Origin: Bacteroidaceae bacterium
Lineage (GTDB): Bacteria > Bacteroidota > Bacteroidia > Bacteroidales > Bacteroidaceae
Direction of reading: 5' to 3'
NCBI GenBank assembly: GCA_021443285.1
Contig: JABUUG010000008.1
Coordinates: forward strand, 1-15,093
Length of the DNA stretch: 15,093 nucleotides
In this document: piece after piece, positions 7,152-13,599 of the stretch
How positions within the stretch are numbered: the stretch's first letter is position 1
Layout of the letters: each line of letters starts with the position of its first letter
The notes under the pieces: generated by a model
The model's database searches: none
Told to the model about the DNA's origin: nothing
Seen by the model: the letters and a program-made list of their open reading frames with translations, nothing else
Translations under genes and position numbers: made by a program

Positions 7152-8057
7152 CTACTGTCCTGCCCCAGCCCTATACTGTGTGGGGGATATTCCCGTGTGC
7201 TGCTTGAAGTATTTGCGGAAGGTGTATTGTTCGGGGAAGCCGAGATGGCGGGCTATCTCTTTTATTGTCATGCCGGCGTTCTGGCGTAGGAGTATCTTTG
7301 CGTTGTTTATGGTTACTGTTGTTATCCAGTGCATGGGCGGATAGCCCGTGGCTTCGCGCACTATGGCGGAGAAGCGTCCCGTAGAGAGGTTGCACAGGGC
7401 GGCGTAGTGTGCCACGGTGCGGCTGGTGGCGAACTGCCGGTTGAGCATCAGGAGGAAGCGTGTCAGCGTGATTATGTTACGGTCTTTCCTGTCGTTGTGC
7501 GCTGTAATGTGGTGGCGGTTGTCGTGGAATACTTTCGCAAGGAACTCGGCGATGAGTGCCTTGGTGGACAGTTCGGCGGCAATGGTCTGGAGCCGCTGTA
7601 TGTTAGGCGGCAGGGCGTCGTCCTTCGCCCTTTCCTGTGTATGGTGTATGGCGTTTATTCTGGCGGTGAGCGACGACTGTTCCTGGGGGCGGAGACAGAC
7701 AACGGGGTTACGGTAGATGAAAGGCAGGAAGGCTGTGTCGAACACCTTGCGCGCGTATTCGAGAAAATCATGGATGTCAAGGAGTATCCTCTCGCACCTG
7801 AAATCGGAGCTCTCCCTGAAATCAGTTAGCACGAAGAGAGGAGAGACAATGAGTGCATCGCCCTGGGTGAGCGTGTGTCTCGTTCCGTTGGCACTAACGT
7901 GGAGTGTGCCTGCAGTGATGAATATGAAGCCTGCTTTCATTTTTTTTGACGCAAGTGCACGAGTACACAAGTCTTTTCCATTAGTGCCCTGCTGGCAAAG
8001 AGTTGCACGAGTTTTTGCAGACAGGGGGATAACTGTGGGGAAGAGTTGGCGAGGCAA
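7152..8057 (-). CDS. AraC-family transcriptional regulator
   Basis: This is a likely transcription factor for the divergent efflux operon. The N-terminal part is a cupin-like sensor region beginning around KKMKAGFIFITAGTLHVSANG. The last 100 or so residues form the double helix-turn-helix AraC DNA-binding domain, including TVAHYAALCNLSTGRFSAI in the first HTH and MTIKEIARHLGFPEQYTFRKYFKQHTG in the second. The start is unsure. The farthest in-frame start is a TTG at 8057, but it falls inside a TACCTTTG box; the first ATG is at 7940 (262 residues) and would trim part of the sensor region. Homologues as I recall them have residues before that ATG, so the long limit is given. The inducer is unknown. 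Confidence 0.88.
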   Translation of the reverse strand: MPRQLFPTVIPLSAKTRATLCQQGTNGKDLCTRALASKKMKAGFIFITAGTLHVSANGTRHTLTQGDALIVSPLFVLTDFRESSDFRCERILLDIHDFLEYARKVFDTAFLPFIYRNPVVCLRPQEQSSLTARINAIHHTQERAKDDALPPNIQRLQTIAAELSTKALIAEFLAKVFHDNRHHITAHNDRKDRNIITLTRFLLMLNRQFATSRTVAHYAALCNLSTGRFSAIVREATGYPPMHWITTVTINNAKILLRQNAGMTIKEIARHLGFPEQYTFRKYFKQHTGISPTQYRAGAGQ

Positions 8058-8062
8058 AGGTA
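8055..8062 (-). promoter_or_regulatory. Possible -7 box for the araC-like gene
   Basis: On the - strand, 8062 to 8055 reads TACCTTTG, a perfect TAnnTTTG box. No clear TTG lies 18-21 nt upstream, so support is partial. Transcription would begin near 8049 and leave a leader of about 109 nt to the ATG at 7940, which conflicts with a start at 8057. Confidence 0.4.
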
Positions 8063-8101
8063 TGTGATTTAGCTGTATGTGTGGGCAGGAGTCAGTGGTT
8101 T

Positions 8102-8161
8102 TTGCTCAATTTACGGGTAATTTGAGGCATGTTTTGCAACAATTATGCGAAATTGCTCAAT
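8102..8161. promoter_or_regulatory. Paired TTGCTCAAT repeats, candidate AraC operator
   Basis: The 9-mer TTGCTCAAT occurs at 8102-8110 and again at 8153-8161, 51 bp apart and in the same orientation, so close to five helical turns. The first copy also belongs to an imperfect inverted repeat (8105-8113 with 8118-8126). They lie between the divergent araC-like and tolC-like genes, where an AraC protein would be expected to bind. The operator role is inference. Confidence 0.4.
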
Positions 8162-8177
8162 ATTCAGCGCAAATTTC

Positions 8178-8209
8178 TTGTTAATGAAAAGATGAAGGGT
8201 GTAATTTTG
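8178..8209 (+). promoter_or_regulatory. Possible distal promoter of the efflux operon
   Basis: TTG (8178-8180) and TAATTTTG (8202-8209) are 21 nt apart and fit the Bacteroidetes consensus. A perfect 7-bp hairpin, GCGGTAT/ATACCGC with an AAAA loop (8209-8226), begins at the end of the -7 box. Confidence 0.45.
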
Positions 8210-8242
8210 CGGTATAAAAATACCGCTAAGTTACTACCGCTC

Positions 8243-8290
8243 GGCAATTCAAGCGTACTTGATTGCACTCGCTTAACCGTAACTTTGCGA
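8243..8290 (+). promoter_or_regulatory. Proximal promoter of the efflux operon
   Basis: TTG (8259-8261) and TAACTTTG (8280-8287) are 18 nt apart. The upstream part holds an imperfect palindrome (GCAATTCAAG, CGTA, CTTGATTGC) over the -33 region. Transcription would begin near 8294, 17 nt before the ATG at 8311. The module closely resembles the one at 7003-7052. Confidence 0.65.
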
Positions 8291-8310
8291 ACATAAATAA
8301 TGTGAGTTCC

Positions 8311-9648
8311 ATGAGAATGTACAGAATGTATATAACAATGACGGCGGTGTTCATGTTCTTCAGCCTGCATGTCTGGGGGGTGAGTCTGGAGGAGTGCCGC
8401 AAGATGGCACGGGAGAACTATCCGCAGATAAAGATGTTCGGCATACTTGAGGCAACGAGGGACTACAACCTGTCTGTGGCTGCCAAGGCGTGGCTGCCGC
8501 AGATTGTCGTAGGTGCGAATGGCAGCTGGCAGAACAGAGTTGCGGAGTATCCCGAAGTGCTGAAGGAGATGCTTACGAGCAAGGGCGTTGATATGCAGGG
8601 ATTGCGGAAAGACCAGTACCGCGTGTTCGTGGACCTGCAGCAGACCATCTGGGACGGCGGCAAGACAGGAGCGAAACGCAACACGATAAGGCGGCAGAGC
8701 GAGGAGGACGCGATGGAGAGCGAGGTGGAGATGTATGCCTTAGAGGAGCGTGTGGATGAGGTGTTCTTCTCTATCCTGCTACTTGAGAAACAGGGGGAGA
8801 CGCTACGCCAGACGATGGGGAATGTGGAGTCGAACCTGAAGACCCTGAAGGCGATGCTCGTCAACGGCACTGCCATGCAGGCGGATGTGGATGCTGTTGA
8901 GGCGGAACTGATAAGCCTGCGCCAGCAGTTGGCAAACGCGGAGTCGGCAGAGAGCAGTTTCAGGCAGGTATTGGGGCTGTACTGTAATGAAAGGATAGAT
9001 AGGATAGAAGGAACATTCGGAAGCCCCCCCCAAGTTACCATCCCCTTAAAGGGAGTGCCGAACGCGGGGGCGAAAGAAGGGGGAGAAGGAATAATGAAGG
9101 GCAGACCGGAATTAGGATATTTCTCGGCACGACTGAACACTCTCGATGCAAGGCAGCGCGAGGTGAAGCGCGAACTGATGCCAACCCTGTCGGCTTACGG
9201 CAGTGCTTATTACGGCTACCCCGGGCTTGATTTCATGGCTGCGATGATTGACCACAAATGGAACTTCAACCTGCAGGTCGGCGTGCGGCTGTCGTGGAAC
9301 GTGTCGTCGCTGTTCTCCCGACGGGCTAAGCTGAATGTGCTGCAATCGGGGAAAGACCAGGTGGAGATGATGCGCGAAGTGTTCGTGTTCAACAACCGTC
9401 TTGCAGAGGTGAGAGACCAGAACGAGATAACGCGGCTTAAGAAGGTCATAGAGAGCGATGCGCAGATAGTGAGGCTGCGCGGAAACGTGAGGAGGGCGGA
9501 GGAGAGCAAACTGCGCGAGGGCATAATAAACACGTCGCAACTACTGGACAAGATTACGGCGGAGAGGAACGCGCTGATTATGGCAAAGACTCACGAGATA
9601 GAATTGATGAAGGCTTATGTTAAACTTAACCATACCTTGGGAAAATGA
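8311..9648 (+). CDS. TolC-like outer membrane efflux protein
   Basis: This is the outer-membrane channel of the exporter encoded by the operon. The 445-residue protein starts with a signal peptide (about residues 1-24). It continues with the outer-membrane-efflux pattern: SLEECRKMARENYPQIK (25-41), long alpha-hairpins at about 125-220 and 350-440, and beta-strand segments such as LPQIVVGANGSW (62-73) and LMPTLSAYGSAYYGYPG (289-305). Residues about 236-263 form a Pro/Gly-rich segment encoded by unusually GC-rich repeat-like DNA. In-frame TTG (8263) and GTG (8302) codons lie upstream, but the TTG is upstream of the -7 box, so the ATG at 8311 is preferred. Its stop overlaps the next start (ATGA), implying translational coupling. 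Confidence 0.9.
   Translation: MRMYRMYITMTAVFMFFSLHVWGVSLEECRKMARENYPQIKMFGILEATRDYNLSVAAKAWLPQIVVGANGSWQNRVAEYPEVLKEMLTSKGVDMQGLRKDQYRVFVDLQQTIWDGGKTGAKRNTIRRQSEEDAMESEVEMYALEERVDEVFFSILLLEKQGETLRQTMGNVESNLKTLKAMLVNGTAMQADVDAVEAELISLRQQLANAESAESSFRQVLGLYCNERIDRIEGTFGSPPQVTIPLKGVPNAGAKEGGEGIMKGRPELGYFSARLNTLDARQREVKRELMPTLSAYGSAYYGYPGLDFMAAMIDHKWNFNLQVGVRLSWNVSSLFSRRAKLNVLQSGKDQVEMMREVFVFNNRLAEVRDQNEITRLKKVIESDAQIVRLRGNVRRAEESKLREGIINTSQLLDKITAERNALIMAKTHEIELMKAYVKLNHTLGK
9021..9090. repeat. GC-rich palindromic segment inside the tolC-like gene
   Basis: The segment begins with an eight-C run (9024-9031), has a CCCTT/AAGGG core near 9043-9053, and continues with CCGAACGCGGGGGC (9058-9071) and a G-rich end. 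That 14-mer is identical to 10768-10781 in the repeat element upstream of the ABC ATPase. It is read in frame as about 28 low-complexity residues, consistent with a dispersed repeat inserted into coding sequence. Its boundaries are approximate. Confidence 0.4.
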
Positions 9649-10721
9649 AAGCATTTACTAATGTACATTTTTTTGCCCTGACAAGCGGCAAGCCGAGTCT
9701 TATTGGACTATTTGCCACCATCTTATGCCTTGCGCTGACAGCGTGCAGCGGCGGCGAGGGGGATGTTGCGGAGGGAACTTTTGAGGCTACGGAGGTAACG
9801 GTGTCTGCCGAGTCGAACGGCAGGATAATGATGTTCGATGCCGAGGAGGGCGATGAGGTGAAGGCTGGTGCTGTGGTTGCCCGGATAGACGACGTGCAGC
9901 TGGTGCTACAGAAGCGGCAGCTGGAGGCACAGCAGGCGCAGATAGTGTCGCAGGAGGCGGTAACGCAGTCCTCACAAGAGGCGACCAACAGTCAGCGCGA
10001 GGCTACACTGGCACAGTCTCCCGACATAACGGTTCAGGCGGCAGCCATGGAGCAGCAGTTGGCAAACCTGCGCTATGAGAAAGGCAGGGTGGAACGTCTT
10101 CTTGCCGACGGTGCCGCCACACAGAAGTCGCTCGACGACATAAACCACCAGATAGCCGTATGCCAGAAGCAGCTGTCAGCCCTGCGGTCGAGTCTGCAAA
10201 AACAGAACGCATCGCTACAGAAACAGGCGGAGAGTGTCGGCAAGCAGTCGCAGTCGGCAGCAAAGCAGCTTAACTCAATAAGGAAACAGGCAGAGGTGAT
10301 AACCCCACAATTAGCACAGCTACAGGACAAGATAGAGAAGTGCGAGGTGAGGTCGCCCACGGGCGGCACAATCCTCGTGAAGTATAAGGAGGCAGGCGAG
10401 CTTGCCACTCCCGGCACACCGCTGTTCAAGGTGGCAGACATGAACAAAATATATCTGCGCGCATACGCCACAAGCAACCAATTAGAAAACATGAAAATCG
10501 GGCAGAAGGTGAAGGTGGTGGCCGACTATGGCGGCGACAAGCAGCAGGAGTATGAGGGCAGGATACAGTCGATAGCCAGCCAGAGCGAGTTCACGCCCAA
10601 GACCATACAGACAAGCGACTCGCGTGCAAACCTCGTGTATGCGGTGAAGGTGGCAGTGAAGAACGACGGGAGGCTGAAGATTGGGCTGCAAGGAAGGATG
10701 ATATTAACGAAGAGTGAATAA
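9645..10721 (+). CDS. HlyD/AcrA-like periplasmic adaptor, predicted lipoprotein
   Basis: This adaptor should bridge the inner-membrane ABC transporter and the TolC-like channel. The 358-residue protein has an N-terminal hydrophobic segment ending in a lipobox, L-T-A-C at 31-34, so Cys34 is probably lipidated. A first half-lipoyl/barrel part follows at about 46-83 (VSAESNGRIMMFDAEEGDEV). A long Gln-rich coiled-coil hairpin spans about 85-235 with several QKQ and KQ repeats. The second lipoyl half is at about 238-268 (CEVRSPTGGTILVKYKEAGE), with beta-barrel and membrane-proximal parts to the end. Residue positions are approximate. The start overlaps the tolC-like stop by 4 nt. The next gene is 155 nt away, beyond a large inverted-repeat element. 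Confidence 0.92.
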   Translation: MKAFTNVHFFALTSGKPSLIGLFATILCLALTACSGGEGDVAEGTFEATEVTVSAESNGRIMMFDAEEGDEVKAGAVVARIDDVQLVLQKRQLEAQQAQIVSQEAVTQSSQEATNSQREATLAQSPDITVQAAAMEQQLANLRYEKGRVERLLADGAATQKSLDDINHQIAVCQKQLSALRSSLQKQNASLQKQAESVGKQSQSAAKQLNSIRKQAEVITPQLAQLQDKIEKCEVRSPTGGTILVKYKEAGELATPGTPLFKVADMNKIYLRAYATSNQLENMKIGQKVKVVADYGGDKQQEYEGRIQSIASQSEFTPKTIQTSDSRANLVYAVKVAVKNDGRLKIGLQGRMILTKSE

Positions 10722-10862
10722 TGAAGAGTGAATAGTTTGCTACCGCGGATTTTTCGGAGCTGATGCTCCGAACGCGGGGGCTGTTTATATTCAAACATCG
10801 CGGCAGCAAACTATTCACTATTCATTATTCTTGCGGTAGCAAACTAATCACTATTCACTATT
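10716..10862. repeat. Composite inverted and direct repeat between adaptor and ATPase genes
   Basis: Outer arms of 32 nt (10716-10747 and 10799-10830) are reverse complements at 30 of 32 positions. The right arm is followed by a diverged direct copy (about 10832-10862) that again begins GCGG(C/T)AGCAAACTA and continues in TATTCACTATTC units. Inside the arms lie a REP-like stem (10753-10772) and a small TGTTT/AAACA stem (10782-10796). The left arm overlaps the last codons of the adaptor gene. Transcribed, it could form a very stable structure within the operon mRNA. Confidence 0.75.
10743..10781. repeat. REP-like hairpin, second copy
   Basis: TTCGGAGC (10753-10760) and GCTCCGAA (10765-10772) form the same 8-bp stem as at 5654-5673, here with a TGAT loop and an extra outer CCGCG/CGCGG pairing (10743-10747 with 10773-10777). 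The 3' flank CCGAACGCGGGGGC also occurs in the tolC-like gene. Confidence 0.6.
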
Positions 10863-10876
10863 CGTTATTCACTATT

Positions 10877-12364
10877 ATGTGTGTCTCTCTTAGAAATATC
10901 TCGAAGAAGTATGGCGGTGTCGAGGCACTGCGCGATGTTTCCCTGACGGTGAAGAAGGGAGAGCTGTTCGGGCTTATCGGGCCTGACGGTGCGGGCAAGA
11001 CATCCATATTCCATATACTGACCACCTTGCGGAAGGCGGACAGCGGTGAGGCGCGTGTGTGCGGACTTGACTGCATAGGCGACTACCGCGAGATAAGAAC
11101 ACGATTAGGATATATGCCCGGACGCTTCTCGCTGTATCCCGACCTAACGGTGGAGGAGAACCTTAACTTCTTTGCCTCGATATTCGGAGTGGACAAGAAC
11201 GACCACAGCCTCATCAAACCGATATGGAGGCAGATAGAACCGTTCAGGAAAAGGAGGGCGGGCAAGTTGTCGGGAGGCATGAAACAGAAGCTGGCACTGT
11301 GCTGCGCACTCATACACAAGCCCGAAGTGCTGCTGCTCGATGAACCTACCACAGGTGTGGACGCTGTCAGCCGACAGGAGTTCTGGCAGATGCTCAGGAG
11401 CCTGAAAGGCGAGAACATCACCATACTCGTCAGCACACCATACATGGACGAGGCAATGCTCTGCGACCGCATCGCGCTGATTAACGAGGGCGTAATAATG
11501 GAGACCGACACTCCGCAGGGACTCATCGACAAATACCGGATGCCGACCATAGAGGATGTCTTCGTGAAGCTGATGGGAAATCTGTCTGACCGACTACAAG
11601 CAAGGGCGTTTGATGCCGTAGGCAGGGATGTGGTGATTGACGTGAAAGGGCTGACAAAGAGTTTCGGCGGTTTCAAGGCCGTTGACAACATATCTTTTTC
11701 CGTGGCAAAGGGCGAGATATTCGGATTCCTCGGCGCAAACGGTGCGGGCAAGACCACTGCCATGAGGATACTCTGCGGACTGAGCATACCGACCAGCGGC
11801 ACAGGCATTGTGGCGGGCCATAACGTGATGACCGACGCCGAACAGATAAAGAAGCACATAGGCTATATGAGCCAGAAGTTCTCGCTCTATGACGACCTTA
11901 CGGTGTGGGAGAACATCGAACTGTATGGCGGCATATACGGACTGTACGGCAATGAACTGAAAAGACGAGGCGAGGAGATGCTTGAGAAACTGCGGTTTAC
12001 GAACGCCAAGGAAACCATAGTGAAAAGCCTGCCGCTGGGATGGAAGCAGAAACTCGCCTTCTCCGTAGCTATGATCCACAGGCCGGGCATAGTGTTCCTC
12101 GACGAACCGACAGGAGGCGTAGACCCCGTAGTGCGCCGGCAGTTCTGGGGAATGATATACGAAGCGGCACAGGGCGGCACTACAATATTCGTCACAACAC
12201 ACTATATGGACGAGGCGGAATACTGCGACCGCATAAGCATAATGGTTGACGGAAGGATAGAGGCCCTTGACACCCCCGCCAACCTGATAAAGAATTATGG
12301 CGCAAGGAATATGGACGAGGTGTTCCGCACTTTGGCGAGAAAAGGAGTGAGGGGGGGATGGTAA
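10877..12364 (+). CDS. ABC transporter ATPase with two fused NBDs (YbhF-like)
   Basis: This cytosolic ATPase should drive the two ABC-2 permeases encoded next. The 495-residue protein has two nucleotide-binding domains. NBD1 has Walker A GPDGAGKT (35-42), signature LSGGMKQ (131-137), Walker B LLLDEP (152-157) and STPYMDEA (186-193), where Pro replaces the usual switch His. NBD2 has Walker A GANGAGKT (286-293), Q-loop YMSQKF (330-335), a degenerate signature LPLGWKQ (385-391), Walker B VFLDEP (406-411) and switch His442. NBD1 also lacks the Q-loop Gln (YMPGRF). The frame is open upstream to 10763 through the repeat element, but the ATG at 10877 gives the normal domain start. The ATP sites are predicted to be asymmetric. 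Confidence 0.93.
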   Translation: MCVSLRNISKKYGGVEALRDVSLTVKKGELFGLIGPDGAGKTSIFHILTTLRKADSGEARVCGLDCIGDYREIRTRLGYMPGRFSLYPDLTVEENLNFFASIFGVDKNDHSLIKPIWRQIEPFRKRRAGKLSGGMKQKLALCCALIHKPEVLLLDEPTTGVDAVSRQEFWQMLRSLKGENITILVSTPYMDEAMLCDRIALINEGVIMETDTPQGLIDKYRMPTIEDVFVKLMGNLSDRLQARAFDAVGRDVVIDVKGLTKSFGGFKAVDNISFSVAKGEIFGFLGANGAGKTTAMRILCGLSIPTSGTGIVAGHNVMTDAEQIKKHIGYMSQKFSLYDDLTVWENIELYGGIYGLYGNELKRRGEEMLEKLRFTNAKETIVKSLPLGWKQKLAFSVAMIHRPGIVFLDEPTGGVDPVVRRQFWGMIYEAAQGGTTIFVTTHYMDEAEYCDRISIMVDGRIEALDTPANLIKNYGARNMDEVFRTLARKGVRGGW

Positions 12365-12370
12365 CTTGGG

Positions 12371-12500
12371 GGAGTTAAAGGAAAGTGGAGTTAATGTGGA
12401 GTTAAAGTGAAGATAAAGAGGAGTTAAAGTGACAAATGACTTATGTGCATAAAGGTAATGTCCCTTTAACTCCACATTAACTTCTCTTTAACTACCCTTC
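12371..12500. repeat. Inverted-repeat element built of AGTTAA units (ATPase-permease spacer)
   Basis: Several GGAGTTAAAG/GGAGTTAATG units (12371-12430) are followed after about 30 nt by their reverse complements (12462-12500). A 19-nt core (12389-12407) is exactly complementary to 12464-12482. It fills the 164-nt gap before the first permease gene and is built from the same units as the element at 4672-4797, including the long-arm/spacer/long-arm plan. Confidence 0.7.
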
Positions 12501-12528
12501 ACTACACTTATTATGAAGGGAGTGTAAC

Positions 12529-13599
12529 ATGAATATCCTGCCATTCATATACAAGGAAACACTGCATCTGCTGCGCGACAAGCGGACGATGCTAGTTGCC
12601 ATCTGCATACCGATAGTGCAGATGATAGCGTTCGGCTATGCCATCTCTACGGAGGTAAACAATGTGAGGGTGGCTGTGGCTTACGAGCATTACGACAACA
12701 ACGTGAGGCGACAGATAGACAGGTTGGCACATAATCCGTATATAACCGTTACGGGTACGGTCAGCGGAAGCGGCATTGCCGACATGATGCGCCGGGGAGA
12801 GGCTGACGTAACCGTGATGTTCAAACGGCACTCTGCGCCACAGGTTCTTGCAGATGCGACAAATCCGAACACCGCACAGGCATCTGTAAACTATGTTACG
12901 CAGATACTTGGCAGCGGCAATCCTTCTGCGAGGGGAGGACTATCTGCGGCAGTCGGGCAGATGGTGGAGATACACTTCCTTTATAACCCGCAGTTGCGGT
13001 CGTCGTACAACTTCTCGCCAGCCATTATGGGTATGATATTCCTGCTGGTATGCGCCATGATGACTGCGGTATCCATTGTTCGCGAAACGGAGACGGGCAC
13101 GATGGAGGTGCTGCTCGTGTCGCCTGTGCGCCCCGTCATGATAATAGTATCAAAGATGGTGCCGTTCCTCGTGCTGTCACTGTTCGACCTTACACTGATA
13201 ATCACCGTAGCGAAATATCTCTTTTACATTCCCATGAGCGGCGGCATCTGCGCCGTGGTGTTCGTGTCGTTCATCTATATACTGCTCGCCCTCGCCATGG
13301 GACTGCTCGTCTCCACACTCGCCCGCACACAGGTAGTGGCGATGCTAATAAGCGGCATGGTGATGATAGTACCGGTGCTGATGCTTTCGGGCATGCTTTT
13401 CCCGATAGACAACCTGCCGCCGGTGCTTAAGGAGCTGTCTGTAATTGTGCCTGCAAGGTGGTATATTGATGCCATGAGGAAGCTCATGGTGATGGGAGTG
13501 GACATCAGCAATGTGGCGACAGACATCGGCGTACTACTGCTTATGACCATCGTGCTTCTCGCCGTTTCGCTAAGGAAATTCAAAGACAGACTGGAATGA
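12529..13599 (+). CDS. ABC-2 type permease (YbhS-like)
   Basis: This is one of two inner-membrane permease subunits of the exporter. The 356-residue protein has the ABC-2 layout: a cytosolic N-terminus (FIYKETLHLLRDKRT, 6-20), TM1 at about 21-41, a large periplasmic domain (about 42-160), then TM helices at about 163-184, 203-226, 238-263, 270-293 and 332-348. Between TM2 and TM3 is the conserved cytosolic motif RETETGTMEVLLVSPVRP (185-202), which contacts the ATPase in this family. A purine-rich GAAGGGAG sequence 8 nt upstream may act as a ribosome binding site. The stop overlaps the next start (ATGA at 13596), so the two permeases are probably made in equal amounts and form a heterodimer. 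Confidence 0.92.
   Translation: MNILPFIYKETLHLLRDKRTMLVAICIPIVQMIAFGYAISTEVNNVRVAVAYEHYDNNVRRQIDRLAHNPYITVTGTVSGSGIADMMRRGEADVTVMFKRHSAPQVLADATNPNTAQASVNYVTQILGSGNPSARGGLSAAVGQMVEIHFLYNPQLRSSYNFSPAIMGMIFLLVCAMMTAVSIVRETETGTMEVLLVSPVRPVMIIVSKMVPFLVLSLFDLTLIITVAKYLFYIPMSGGICAVVFVSFIYILLALAMGLLVSTLARTQVVAMLISGMVMIVPVLMLSGMLFPIDNLPPVLKELSVIVPARWYIDAMRKLMVMGVDISNVATDIGVLLLMTIVLLAVSLRKFKDRLE

Noticed and set aside
7329..8067. Three + strand frames of 99-166 codons opposite the araC-like gene
   Set aside because: All are antisense shadows of a gene with a clear AraC-type HTH domain.
10763..10876. N-terminal extension of the ABC ATPase through the repeat element
   Set aside because: The frame is open by chance through TATTCACTATTC repeats; NBD1 starts normally at the ATG at 10877.
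11083..12475. Two long - strand open frames (258 and 293 codons) under the ABC ATPase gene
   Set aside because: Both are antisense to a clear ABC ATPase with all motifs; the predicted proteins show no domain and no promoter was seen for them.
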